64,000 nucleotides of DNA, taken from the NCBI RefSeq assembly GCF_039541575.1, contig NZ_BAABGM010000010.1:1-64000 (forward strand), given 5' to 3'. This DNA comes from Fodinibacter luteus. GTDB lineage: Bacteria > Actinomycetota > Actinomycetes > Actinomycetales > Dermatophilaceae. Position 1 is the stretch's first letter; every line of letters starts with the position of its first letter. Shown here one piece after another: positions 1-9,900 of the stretch. The position numbers and the translations under genes are program-made. The notes beneath the pieces are model-generated. The model was not told the origin of the DNA. It saw nothing but the letters and a program-made list of their open reading frames with translations, and searched no databases.

Positions 1-30
1 GTCCTGAGCCAGGATCAAACTCTCCGTTGA
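1..30 (-). rRNA. 16S ribosomal RNA, 5' end only
   Basis: Bases 4-23 are the reverse complement of the universal 27F site (AGAGTTTGATCCTGGCTCAG), so a 16S rRNA gene runs on the minus strand out of the window. Its mature 5' end should lie near base 30, by analogy with the usual start a few bases before AGAGTTTG. Only this fragment is visible, so it cannot fix the taxonomy. Confidence 0.97.
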
Positions 31-358
31 TGTTCACAACCCAACACCCCCACCAACAAGCAGAGGCGCCAGGAAAAAACATAACCCCAAAGGGCTTGTC
101 CAGCTGAGCACAAACAACCAGCAAAACAATCACTGATGTTCGTTGTCCAACCAAAGGAAAAACTCATCCACCACACCCCAGAACAACCCCACAACAGGGC
201 CACCCCAGAACACGGCACGACGAGGTAAAACTTGGCATCGATTTTTGACACGCTGTTGAGTTCTCAAGAACCGGACGCGCACCACCTCCGACGCCTGGGC
301 GTCGGAGCCGGGGCTCCCGTGCTGAAGCGTCGCTCCCAGCCGTTCCGGCTCGGGGCAA
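31..358 (-). other. rRNA operon leader (pre-16S)
   Basis: This non-coding stretch lies between the rrn promoters and 16S and has clearly lower GC near the 16S end, as pre-rRNA leaders often do. On the minus strand it holds the palindrome GTTCTTGAGAAC (260-271) followed by TCAACAG, a sequence typical of actinobacterial pre-16S leaders and linked to processing or antitermination. A hairpin with 10-bp arms (286-295 and 298-307) lies upstream of it. I see no gene here; short open frames across it look like chance. Confidence 0.8.
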
Positions 359-365
359 CCACTCC

Positions 366-395
366 AAGTTACCTGTCCCGCCTCGTCCCGGTCAA
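366..395 (-). promoter_or_regulatory. rRNA operon promoter, proximal
   Basis: On the minus strand TTGACC (390-395) is followed after exactly 18 bases by TAACTT (366-371), close to a sigma-70-type consensus and pointing at 16S. Transcription would begin near 358. This is one of the few promoters in the window with a readable -35 box. Confidence 0.75.
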
Positions 396-565
396 ATCCG
401 CGTCGCGAGGAGCGGCGCGGCCTGGTCGGGGGTGCGGGGCCACCGTGACGCGACCGATCGGCCTCGTCGTGTTGGTGTGCCTCGCCCGGGGGACCGGCCT
501 GCTTGGTGCGGGATCTGCATCCCACCGCTTGGCGTCCGTTCCTCCCTCTCGGGCTGACGTCGACG

Positions 566-595
566 ACAGTAGACGACCCGTGACGGCGTCACCAA
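566..595 (-). promoter_or_regulatory. rRNA operon promoter, distal
   Basis: TTGGTG (590-595) and TACTGT (566-571) on the minus strand are separated by 18 bases, the same spacing as the proximal promoter about 200 bp downstream. Tandem promoters are normal for rRNA operons. The -35 is a weaker match, so this one is less certain. Confidence 0.5.
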
Positions 596-645
596 ATCGC
601 CACCCGCCGCGACGCACATCGGCCCCCGCCGCGACGCGAGGCCCG

Positions 646-1914
646 TCAGGACGTCGACGTGAGCCGGCCGGCGGCGAGGTTGCGCCGGCCGCGCCGCAGG
701 ACGACGACCTGCCCGTGAAGCAGGTCCTCCTCGAGGATCAGCTGCTCGGCGTCCCTCGCCCTCACACCGTTGACCGATGCGCCACCCTCCCCGATGGCCC
801 GCCGGGCGGCGTTGCGCGAGTCGACGAGCCCGACCGCGACGAGGGCGTCCACGAGCGACATCCCCACGGTCACCTCCCCGCCGGGCAGCTCGGCCGTGGC
901 GTCGCGCAGCGTCGCGAGGTCGAGCGCGTGCAGGTCCCCCTTGCCGAACAGCGCCTCGGATGCCGCCTGGACCGCGGCGGTCGCGGCGGCGCCGTGGACG
1001 AGGGTCGTGACGTCGGCGGCGAGGGCTCGCTGCGCCGCACGCCGGAAGGGCTCCTGCTCCACCTGCCGCTCAAGATCGGCGATCTCCTCCCTGGTTCGGT
1101 CGGTGAAGACCTTGAGGAGGGTGACGACCGAGGCGTCCTCGACGTTGACCCAGTACTGGTAGAACGCGTACGGGCTCGTCATCTCCGCCGACAGCCAGAT
1201 GGCGTTGCCCGCGCTCTTGCCGAACTTCTCCCCTGAGGAGTCGGTGAGCAGCGGCGTCGTGAGGAGGTGCACCGAGGCGCCTTCGACCCGGTGGATCAGG
1301 TCGGAGCCCGCGGTGAGGTTGCCCCACTGGTCGTTGCCGCCCGTCTGCAGCGTGCAGCCGAACTCACGGTAGAGCTGGAGGTAGTCCAGGCCCTGGAGCA
1401 GCTGGTAGCTGAACTCGGTGTAGGAGATGCCCTCGTCGCTGTTGAGGCGCGCCGCGATGGCCTCCTTCTTCACCATGTGGTTGACCCGGAAGTGCTTGCC
1501 GACGTCGCGCAGGAAGTCGAGCGCCGAGAGGGGCGCGGTCCAGTCGAGGTTGTTGACGAACACCGCCGGGTTCTCGCCGTGGGAGGCGAGGAACGGCTCG
1601 ACCTGGCGGCGGATGTTCGCCACCCACTCCGCTGTCTGCTCCTTGGTCTTGAGCGCTCGCTCCGCGCTCGGGCGCGGGTCGCCGATGAGACCGGTCGACC
1701 CGCCCACGAGGCAGATCACGCGGTGGCCGGCCCGCTGGAGGTGGCGCAGCACGACGAGCTGCACGAGGTTGCCGAAGTGCAGCGAGGGTGCCGTCGGGTC
1801 GAACCCGCAGTACGCCGTGATCGGCCCGTCGGCGAGTGCCGTGCGCAGCGCGGACTCGTCGGTGGTCTGCGCCACCAGTCCCCGCCACTGCAGCTCGTCG
1901 AGGATGTCGCTCAC
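646..1914 (-). CDS. tyrS: Tyrosyl-tRNA synthetase
   Basis: A 422-residue class I aminoacyl-tRNA synthetase charging tRNA-Tyr in the cytoplasm. The N-terminus reads GFDPTAPSLHFGN, the HIGH-equivalent ATP motif, and KFGKSAGN is the KMSKS-equivalent; a C-terminal S4-like RNA-binding domain follows (RRAIGEGGASVNG). An upstream in-frame ATG would add 60 low-complexity residues. I chose the GTG at 1914 because GGAAGGGAA lies just before it and the protein then starts MSDILDEL as relatives do. It reads toward the rRNA operon. In Mycobacterium the order infC-rpmI-rplT-tsnR-pheST-arg genes-mpg-tyrS is similar, so this end of the window is an ancient conserved block. Confidence 0.97.
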   Translation of the reverse strand: MSDILDELQWRGLVAQTTDESALRTALADGPITAYCGFDPTAPSLHFGNLVQLVVLRHLQRAGHRVICLVGGSTGLIGDPRPSAERALKTKEQTAEWVANIRRQVEPFLASHGENPAVFVNNLDWTAPLSALDFLRDVGKHFRVNHMVKKEAIAARLNSDEGISYTEFSYQLLQGLDYLQLYREFGCTLQTGGNDQWGNLTAGSDLIHRVEGASVHLLTTPLLTDSSGEKFGKSAGNAIWLSAEMTSPYAFYQYWVNVEDASVVTLLKVFTDRTREEIADLERQVEQEPFRRAAQRALAADVTTLVHGAAATAAVQAASEALFGKGDLHALDLATLRDATAELPGGEVTVGMSLVDALVAVGLVDSRNAARRAIGEGGASVNGVRARDAEQLILEEDLLHGQVVVLRRGRRNLAAGRLTSTS

Positions 1915-2085
1915 GGGTCGTTCCCTTCCGCCGTCGGCGCACCGACCGGATGCCGTGCGCCCGCCACAGCCTGCCACGCGCCCGGGTGCCCCGTCGGCGC
2001 GGCCTACCCGGCGGACACGTGCCTCGACGCCGGCACCGCGCGAGGAGGGCGCAGGTGATTCCGAGGGCGGCGCACCGCGCGGGCT

Positions 2086-2143
2086 CAGGAGCACTTCGCC
2101 CGGTCAGGACCGGGTACGGCCCTGACCGGGCGAAGTGCTCCTG
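2086..2143. repeat. Perfect 23-bp inverted repeat in a divergent intergenic region
   Basis: The arms at 2086-2108 and 2121-2143 are perfect reverse complements separated by 12 bases (2109-2120). The repeat lies between the divergent tyrS and deaminase genes, 31 bp before the deaminase ATG, so it is not in the usual place for a terminator of either gene. It could be a large operator, a hairpin in the tyrS upstream transcript, or an insulator. No run of T follows on either strand. Confidence 0.85.
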
Positions 2144-2173
2144 ACTTCGCGAGATCCGGCAGACTGCCCGGCC

Positions 2174-3379
2174 ATGAGCTCCGACTCAGCCGCCGATGCC
2201 ACCACCCCCACCGACCCCACGACCGCCGACGCTGACTCCACCACCACCGCCGACGCCACGACCGCCGACGCCACCGCCGACGCCACCGCCGACGCCACCA
2301 CCACCGCCGCCGCCACCACCGATGACGATGCCGCCCGGGGCGCCCACCGCCCTCACCTGCGCTCGTTCATCAGCGGCCTGCCCAAGGCCGAGCTGCACGT
2401 GCACCACGTGGGGTCGGCGTCACCGCGCATCGTCGCCGAGCTCGCGGGCCGGCACCCCGACAGCCCGGTGCCCCGCGACCCGCAGTCACTGGCCCGGTTC
2501 TTCACGTTCACCGACTTCGCGCACTTCGTCGAGCTCTACCTCGCGACCGTCGACCTCGTGCGCACCGCCGAGGACGTGCGGATGCTCACGTACGAGGTCG
2601 CACGCGACCTCGCAGCGCAGCAGGTGCGCTACGCCGAGCTCACCATGACCCCGTACACGTCCGTCGTGCGCGGCATCCCCATCGAGGCGTACACCGAGGC
2701 GATCGAGGACGCCCGCGTCGCCGCGGAGCGGGACCACGGGGTCGTGCTGCGGTGGATCTACGACATCCCCGGCGAGTCGGGGCTGGAGGCGGCGGACGCG
2801 ACCCTGGCCTACGCGCTCGACCACCGCCCGGATGCCCTCGTCGGGTTCGGGCTCGGCGGCCCGGAGATCGGGGTGCCGAGGGCCCAGTTCGAGCGCCACT
2901 TCACGGCCGCCCGCGCCGCCGGGCTGCACTCGGTGCCCCACTCGGGTGAGTCGACCGGTCCGCAGTCGGTGTGGGACGCCCTGACCCTGCTCGGCGCCGA
3001 GCGCATCGGGCACGGCACGTCGTCCGTGCAGGACCGGCGGCTGCTCGAGCACCTGGCCGAGCGCGGCATCCCGCTCGAGGTCTGCCCGACGAGCAACGTC
3101 GCCACCCGCGTCGTCGAGCGACTCGAGGACCACCCGATTCGCGCCATGCGCGATGCCGGCGTCGTCGTGACCGTCAACAGCGACGACCCCCCGATGTTCG
3201 GGACGACGCTCAACCACGAGTACGAGATCGCCGCCGGTCTGCTCGGCCTGGACGAGGCCGGCGTGGCGGCCCTGGCCCGCGCCGCGGTCGACGCGTCGTT
3301 CGCTCCCGACGACGTGGTGGCGCGCCTGCGCGCGGAGATCGAGGCCTACACCTCGGGGGTCACCGCAGCGCCGAGCTGA
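2174..3379 (+). CDS. Adenosine deaminase family protein (possible aminodeoxyfutalosine deaminase)
   Basis: A 401-residue metal-dependent deaminase of the COG1816 family. The HxH metal ligands are H75 and H77 (ELHVHH), followed by HSGES, RIGHGT and NSDDPPMF, which match the conserved His/Glu/Asp active-site blocks. The metal site reads VHHVGSASPRIV rather than VHLDG; in actinobacteria this subgroup includes enzymes shown to deaminate 6-aminodeoxyfutalosine in menaquinone synthesis, so adenosine may not be the substrate. The first 60 residues are a Thr/Ala/Asp tail built from repeated ADAT-like units, with no later in-frame start that would remove it. CAGACT lies eight bases before the ATG, a possible leaderless -10. 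It overlaps the convergent lipoprotein gene by 20 bp. Confidence 0.85.
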   Translation: MSSDSAADATTPTDPTTADADSTTTADATTADATADATADATTTAAATTDDDAARGAHRPHLRSFISGLPKAELHVHHVGSASPRIVAELAGRHPDSPVPRDPQSLARFFTFTDFAHFVELYLATVDLVRTAEDVRMLTYEVARDLAAQQVRYAELTMTPYTSVVRGIPIEAYTEAIEDARVAAERDHGVVLRWIYDIPGESGLEAADATLAYALDHRPDALVGFGLGGPEIGVPRAQFERHFTAARAAGLHSVPHSGESTGPQSVWDALTLLGAERIGHGTSSVQDRRLLEHLAERGIPLEVCPTSNVATRVVERLEDHPIRAMRDAGVVVTVNSDDPPMFGTTLNHEYEIAAGLLGLDEAGVAALARAAVDASFAPDDVVARLRAEIEAYTSGVTAAPS

Positions 3380-3986
3380 CGAGGACCGCCCCGGCCCCGA
3401 ACGACGCGTCCGCCCAGGCCTGGATCGTGCCGTCGTCGTGGACGACGGACAGGTGGACGGGGCCGCTCTCGCCCCGGTCGACGCCGAGCATCCCGGGGGC
3501 GGCGGCCGCCCCCGCGAGGACGGCGGCCCACTCGTCGTCGGTGAGGTCGGGCGGGGTCGGCGGGGTCGGGGTCGGCTCCGCCATCGTGTCGTAGAGCGCG
3601 AGCGGAACGGCGTCGGTGACCGTGAGCGTCATCCCGTCGAAGGTCCCCGCCACGGCGAAGCTCCCCCACCGGGTCGGGGGGCCCTCCGGGTCGGTCTCCT
3701 GCTCGGGCGGGTGCTGCGCCCAGTCCCACCCCGAGAGGGCGATGCCGTCGCACTGCGGGGGCCAGGACTCCCGCACCGGCCCGAGGCAGACCTCCGGCGG
3801 GGTGCCGGGCCCTTCGATGACCATCCCGACCCCCGTGACCCTGCCCGCGGCGGGCGGGATGCCGGCGCCGGGCGGCGCCATGGTCGGGACCGTGGGCGTA
3901 CCGGTGGAGCCGGGCCCGCTCGAGCTGGTGCCGCACGCTGCGAGCAGCAGCGCGGCGGCGAGGACGGGGACGGTGAGCAGTCGCAT
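3360..3986 (-). CDS. Putative lipoprotein of unknown function
   Basis: A 208-residue exported protein. The signal peptide MRLLTVPVLAAALLLAAC ends in a lipobox (LAAC), so the mature protein should be lipid-anchored at C18 on the outer face of the membrane. A Ser/Gly/Pro/Thr linker follows, then a domain I do not recognise with two central cysteines (EVCLGP and PQCDG) that could form a disulfide. The gene sits 14 bp after the DNA glycosylase gene on the same strand and may be cotranscribed. No function is assigned. Confidence 0.8.
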   Translation of the reverse strand: MRLLTVPVLAAALLLAACGTSSSGPGSTGTPTVPTMAPPGAGIPPAAGRVTGVGMVIEGPGTPPEVCLGPVRESWPPQCDGIALSGWDWAQHPPEQETDPEGPPTRWGSFAVAGTFDGMTLTVTDAVPLALYDTMAEPTPTPPTPPDLTDDEWAAVLAGAAAAPGMLGVDRGESGPVHLSVVHDDGTIQAWADASFGAGAVLVSSALR

Positions 3987-4000
3987 GCGGGTCGGACGCG

Positions 4001-4627
4001 TCAGGCCGAGCGGGCGTTCCGTGGGCGGGCGGCGCGGTAGGCGCTCACCGTGGCCTCCGCGTCGAGCCAGAAGCGCCAGGGGTATGCCGTGCCGTCGCCG
4101 CCCGCGCCGCTCACGCCCACGCGGGGGCCGGTGCGGACGAGGGCCGGGTCGACGGCGACGTCGGGCGGCTCGACGCGTGCCCCCGCCCGGGCGCCGACGA
4201 GGGCCAGGCCGTTCTGCTCCCGCCCGAGACCCAGCGTCGTCGCCAGCCGGGCCGGCCCGCGGGCCCAGTCCCGGTCGCGCACGGCCGGTCGCCGCGCGGC
4301 CGCGACCTCATGGCCGGCGACCACCTCACCGGCACGCAGCAGCACCGCCGACGCCCGCCCCTCGGTGCCGGTCACGACGTTGGCGCAGTGGTGCATGCCG
4401 TAGGTGAAGTAGACGTAGAGCCGACCGGGCGGGCCGAACATCACGTCGGTGCGCGGCGACCGCCCCCGAAAGGCGTGCGAGCCCGGGTCGGCGCCGCCGG
4501 CGTACGCCTCGACCTCCGTGAGGCGCACGGTGACGCCTGCGTGGGTGACCCGGCAGCCGAGGAGCTCACGGGCGACGACGAGGACGTCGCGGGCGAAGAA
4601 CTCCTGGGGCAGGGGGGTCGACGTCAT
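4001..4627 (-). CDS. mpg: 3-methyladenine DNA glycosylase
   Basis: A 208-residue base-excision glycosylase of the AAG/MPG family, removing alkylated purines from DNA. Visible signatures are the start PQEFFARDVLVVARELLG, the catalytic TEVEAYAG, GSHAFRGRSPRTDVMF and YVYFTYGMHHCANVV. The length matches the bacterial family. The ATG at 4627 is chosen because homologs start here; CACACT ends six bases before it, a possible leaderless -10, and there is no clear Shine-Dalgarno. It lies downstream of argH with a 38-bp gap, and between arg genes and tyrS as in Mycobacterium. Confidence 0.95.
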   Translation of the reverse strand: MTSTPLPQEFFARDVLVVARELLGCRVTHAGVTVRLTEVEAYAGGADPGSHAFRGRSPRTDVMFGPPGRLYVYFTYGMHHCANVVTGTEGRASAVLLRAGEVVAGHEVAAARRPAVRDRDWARGPARLATTLGLGREQNGLALVGARAGARVEPPDVAVDPALVRTGPRVGVSGAGGDGTAYPWRFWLDAEATVSAYRAARPRNARSA

Positions 4628-4665
4628 GCCCCCAGTGTGGCGGGCGACGGCGACAGCGGAGGACG

Positions 4666-6231
4666 TCAGCGCACGGTGGGCTGCACGAGCACCCACGACC
4701 GGTGCTCCGCCGCCGTCGCGACGACGCGCTCGAGCTGCTCGCCCACCCGCACCGGTGCCGTGCCGCCCTTGGCCGAGCGGGAGGCGAGGGAGCCCTCGAC
4801 GGACAGCACCCCGCGCACCCCCGGGGTGAGGTGCGGGCTGATCGCGGCGAGGTCGTCGTCGGTGAGGTCCCACAGCTCGATCCCGCGCTCCTCGCAGGCG
4901 CGCACGCACGCGCCGGCCACCTCGTGGGCCACCCGGAAGGCCACCCCCTCCCGCACGAGCCACTCGGCGACGTCGGTGGCGAGCGAGAAGCCCTGGGGGG
5001 CGAGCGACTCCAGGCGGGCGGTGTCGAAGACCATCGTCGCCACCATCCCGCTGAAGGCCGGCAGCAGGAGCTCGAGGGTGTCGACGGCGTCGAAGACCGG
5101 CTCCTTGTCCTCCTGGAGGTCACGGTTGTAGGCGAGCGGGAGGGACTTCAGGGTCGTGAGGAGCCCGGCCAGGTCACCGACGAGCCGGCCGGCCTTGCCC
5201 CGGGCGAGCTCGGCGACGTCGGGGTTCTTCTTCTGCGGCATGATGCTCGACCCGGTGGAGTAGGCGTCGTCGAGGGTGACGAACGAGAACTCCTTGGTCG
5301 CCCAGAGCACGACCTCCTCGGCGAGCCGGGAGACGTCGACGGCGGTCATCGCCGCGACGAAGGCGAACTCGGCCACGACGTCGCGCGCGGCCGTGCCGTC
5401 GATGGAGTTCTCGACCGAGGTCTCGAAGCCGAGGTCGGCAGCGACCGCCTCCGGGTCCAGCCCGAGGGAGGATCCCGCGAGCGCCCCCGAGCCGTACGGC
5501 GACACCGCCGCCCGGGCGTCCCAGTCGCGCAGCCGGTCGACGTCGCGCAGCAGCGCCCAGGCGTGCGCGAGGAGGTGGTGCGACAGCAGCACCGGCTGGG
5601 CGTGCTGGAGGTGGGTGCGCCCCGGCATCGCGACCCCGAGGTGGCGGGTCGACTGCTCGACGAGGGCGTCGACGACGTCGAGCACGAGCCCGGCGACGAC
5701 CCGGGCGTGCTCGCGCAGGTACATCCGGAACAGGGTCGCGACCTGGTCGTTGCGCGAGCGCCCGGCCCGCAGCCGCCCGCCGACCTCGGCACCGGCGCGC
5801 TCGATGAGGCCCCGCTCGAGGGCGGTGTGGACGTCCTCGTCGGCCTCCTCGGGCCCGAAGGCGCCCGACTCGACGTCGGCGCGCAGCCGGTCGAGGGCGT
5901 CGAGCATCGCCGCGAGCGCTGCGTCGTCGAGGAGGCCGGCGCCGTGGAGGACCCGGGCGTGCGCCCGCGATCCGGCGAGGTCGTGCAGGGCGAGGCGCCA
6001 GTCGAAGTGCGTCGACTTCGACAGCGCCGCGAGGGCCTCGGCGGGGCCGCCGGCGAAGCGTCCCCCCCACAAAGCGGTCGCTGCCGCCCGGGTCGCGTCG
6101 CCCCGGTCGGTCCGGTCGGCCGGGTCCGCCGGGTCGGCCCGGCCCGCCGGGTCGGTCGCGTGGGTCGGGTCCGCCGGGTCGGCCGGGTCGGCCGGGTCGG
6201 CCCGGTCGGTCGGGTCGGTCGGGTCGGTCAC
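4666..6231 (-). CDS. argH: Argininosuccinate lyase with an N-terminal repeat tail
   Basis: The last step of arginine synthesis: argininosuccinate is split to arginine and fumarate. The enzyme core starts at about residue 53 (ALWGGRFAGGPAEALAALS) and carries the superfamily signature GSSIMPQKKNPDVAE. Before it lie about 45 residues of TDP/ADP repeats, which ordinary ArgH lacks. The tail seems really translated: the GTG at 6231 overlaps the argR stop (GTGA, 6228-6231), and no start codon is suitably placed just before the core. It is the last gene of the arg operon. Normally argG would lie between argR and argH, but here it is absent. Confidence 0.96.
   Translation of the reverse strand: MTDPTDPTDRADPADPADPADPTHATDPAGRADPADPADRTDRGDATRAAATALWGGRFAGGPAEALAALSKSTHFDWRLALHDLAGSRAHARVLHGAGLLDDAALAAMLDALDRLRADVESGAFGPEEADEDVHTALERGLIERAGAEVGGRLRAGRSRNDQVATLFRMYLREHARVVAGLVLDVVDALVEQSTRHLGVAMPGRTHLQHAQPVLLSHHLLAHAWALLRDVDRLRDWDARAAVSPYGSGALAGSSLGLDPEAVAADLGFETSVENSIDGTAARDVVAEFAFVAAMTAVDVSRLAEEVVLWATKEFSFVTLDDAYSTGSSIMPQKKNPDVAELARGKAGRLVGDLAGLLTTLKSLPLAYNRDLQEDKEPVFDAVDTLELLLPAFSGMVATMVFDTARLESLAPQGFSLATDVAEWLVREGVAFRVAHEVAGACVRACEERGIELWDLTDDDLAAISPHLTPGVRGVLSVEGSLASRSAKGGTAPVRVGEQLERVVATAAEHRSWVLVQPTVR
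6102..6230. repeat. Short tandem repeats encoding the ArgH N-terminal tail
   Basis: Imperfect 9-bp units related to GGGTCGGCC/GGGTCCGCC run through this stretch, all in frame with argH and encoding alternating (T/A)DP and ADPADP motifs. Such arrays can change length by slippage in 9-bp steps without breaking the frame. Confidence 0.85.
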
Positions 6232-6731
6232 TGGGGGTCCTTCCGCGTGTAGGACAGGAGGCGCTCGACGAGCTCGCGGCTGCGGCCCGTACCCTCGGTG
6301 ACGACCATGATGGTGTCGTCACCGGCGATCGTGCCGAGCACCCCCTCGAGCCCGGCGTGGTCGAGCGCCGAGGCGAGGAAGCTCGCGGCCCCCGGCGGGG
6401 TGCGCAGGATGACGAGGTTGGCCGAGGCCTCGGCCGAGACGAGCAGCTCGTGGGAGCGCGACTGGAGCCGGGTGGCCCGCTCCTCGCCGTCGGGTGCGGC
6501 GCGCACGGTGCGGTCGCCCCCCTCCCCCGGAACGGCGTACACGAGGTTCTTGCCGACCCGCACCCGCTCCGCGCCGACGTCGACGAGGTCCCGGGACAGG
6601 GTGGCCTGGGTGACCTCGATGCCGTCCTCCGCGAGGTGGTCGAGCAGCTCGGTCTGCGAGCGCACGGGCGTCGATGCGAGGATCTCGACGATGCGCTGCT
6701 GGCGGGCGGCCCGTGACGTCGAGACGGTCAC
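6228..6731 (-). CDS. argR: Arginine repressor
   Basis: A 167-residue ArgR/AhrC-family regulator. The N-terminal winged helix is recognisable (RQQRIVEILAST, then QTELLDHLAEDGIEVTQATL), and the C-terminal oligomerisation/arginine-binding domain holds LGTIAGDDTIMVV, where the DD pair contacts arginine in known structures. The family forms hexamers that bind paired ARG boxes when arginine is present. The GTG at 6731 overlaps the argF stop by 4 bp. Likely targets in this window are the ARG boxes before argC and argG. Confidence 0.96.
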   Translation of the reverse strand: MTVSTSRAARQQRIVEILASTPVRSQTELLDHLAEDGIEVTQATLSRDLVDVGAERVRVGKNLVYAVPGEGGDRTVRAAPDGEERATRLQSRSHELLVSAEASANLVILRTPPGAASFLASALDHAGLEGVLGTIAGDDTIMVVTEGTGRSRELVERLLSYTRKDPQ

Positions 6732-7671
6732 GCGTCGTCCCGGTGCTGTTCGACGAGCCACGAGAGGAGCGCCTTCTGCGCGTGGAGGCGGTTCTCGGCC
6801 TCCTGCCACACGAGGGATGCCGGGCCGTCGATGACCTCGGCGTCGACCTCGGAGCCGCGGTAGGCCGGCAGGCAGTGGAGGAACACGGCATCCTCGGACG
6901 CGGCAGCCATGAGTGCCCTGGTGACCCGGAACGCCTCGAAGGGGCTCGCGGCACCCTTGCGCTGCTCGCTCTCGGCCTCCTGGCCCATCGAGACCCACGT
7001 GTCCGTGGCGACGACGTCGGCCCCGGAGACGGCGCCGACGGGGTCGTCGGTGACGGTGACCGACCCGCCCTGCTCGGCGGCGAGCCCCCGGGCCCGGTCG
7101 ACGACGGCGGCGCGCGGGGGGTGGGAGGCGGGGGTGGCGATGCGCACGTGCATCCCGGCGAGCGCCCCGCCGAGGAGGTAGGAGTGCGCCATGTTGTTCG
7201 CGCCGTCGCCGAGGTAGGCGAGCGTCAGGCCAGCGGTCCGGCCCTTGGCCTCGAGCACCGTGAGCAGGTCGGCGAGCACCTGGCACGGGTGGTAGTCGTC
7301 GGTGAGGGCGTTGACGACCGGCACGCCGGCGTGGGAGGCCATCTCCTCGAGCCGGGCCTGCTCGAAGGTGCGCCAGACGACCGCGGCCGACTGCCGCCCG
7401 AGGATGCGGGCGACGTCGGCGACGGACTCGCGCACCCCGACCCCCGCGAGCCGTCCGTCGACGACCATCGGGAAGCCGCCGAGCTGTGCGACGGCCCCCA
7501 CGAAGGACACCTGGGTGCGCAGGGTCGGCTTGTCGAACAGGATCGACACGGTCTGCGGCCCCTCGAGGCAGCGGTCGGAGAACGGTGCGGCCTTGAGGGT
7601 GAGGGCCCGCTCGAGCACCGCCCGCTGCTCGGCGGCGCTGAGGTCGTCGTCGGCGAGGAGGTGTCGCAGGG

Positions 7672-7675
<4 letters not shown>
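6728..7675 (-). CDS. argF: Ornithine carbamoyltransferase
   Basis: A 315-residue enzyme making citrulline from ornithine and carbamoyl phosphate. The carbamoyl-phosphate loop reads FDKPTLRTQVSF, the variant common in actinobacterial ArgF in place of STRTR; HPCQVLADL and HCLPAYRG are the other two active-site motifs. The ATG at 7675 overlaps the argD stop (ATGA), so translation is coupled. It is part of the argCJBDFRH operon. Confidence 0.97.
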
Positions 7676-8944
<1,269 letters not shown>

Positions 8945-8952
<8 letters not shown>

Positions 8953-9886
8953 CGTCGACCTCCTCGTCGGGCAGGACCATCGTGCCGATGCCCTCGGACG
9001 TGAACACCTCGAGCAGGAGGCCGTGCGGCTGGCGGCCGTCGACGACGTGGGCCTGGGGCACACCGTCCTCGACCGCGCGGATGCACGCCTCGAGCTTGGG
9101 GATCATCCCGGCGTCCACGGTGGCGAGCAGGCGGCGGGCCGCCGTCACGGACAGCTCGGACAACAGCGAGTCGCGGTCCGGCCAGCTCGCGTAGACCCCC
9201 TCGACGTCGGTGAGGACGACGAGCTTGCGCGCCCCGAGGGCGGCGGCGAGGGCGGCGGCGGCGGTGTCGGCGTTGACGTTGAGCACCCGGCCGTCGACGT
9301 CGAGGTCGGGTGCGATCGTCGAGACGACGGGGATGCGGCCCGCCTCGAGGAGGTCGAGCACGGCCGTCGGGTCGACCTGCACGACGTCGCCGACGAGGCC
9401 GATGTCGTGCTCCTCGCCGTCGACGACGACGCCGCGGCGGCGGGCGCCGAACAGGCCGGCATCCTCGCCCGAGAGCCCCACGGCCACCGGGCCGTGCTGG
9501 TTGAGCAGGCCGACGAGCTCGCGTCCGACCTGCCCGGTGAGCACCATCCGCACGACGTCCATGACTTCGGGGGTCGTCACCCGCAGCCCGCCCTTGAACT
9601 CGCTCTCGAGCCCGAGCCGGTCGAGCATGCCCTTGATCTGCGGGCCCCCGCCGTGGACGACGACCGGCCGCAGCCCGGCGTACCGCAGGAAGACGACGTC
9701 CTGGGCGAAGGCCGCCTTGAGGCGGTCGTCGACCATCGCGTTGCCCCCGTACTTGACGACGACGAGCGCGCCGCGGAACCGCTCGAGCCAGGGCAGCGCC
9801 TCGACGAGCGTCGTCGCCTTGGACTGCGCGACCCGCAGGGCGGCGGCGTCGATCGCGCCGCGCAGGGCCTGGTCGGGGGGAGTCAT
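8945..9886 (-). CDS. argB: Acetylglutamate kinase
   Basis: A 313-residue amino acid kinase phosphorylating N-acetylglutamate. Motifs are VVVKYGGNAMVD near residue 44, VVVHGGGPQIKGML for substrate binding, and VLNVNADTAAAALA in the nucleotide-binding half. The N-terminal helix before the kinase core resembles the segment that forms hexamers in arginine-inhibited NAGKs, so feedback inhibition is likely but not shown. AGGA stands before the ATG at 9886. The gap to argJ is only 14 bp. Confidence 0.96.
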
Positions 9887-9900
9887 GCTCGGTCCTGTCG

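Noticed and set aside
1915..2094. 60-residue N-terminal extension of tyrS
   Set aside because: Low-complexity, not found in the family, and the GTG at 1914 has a good ribosome site.
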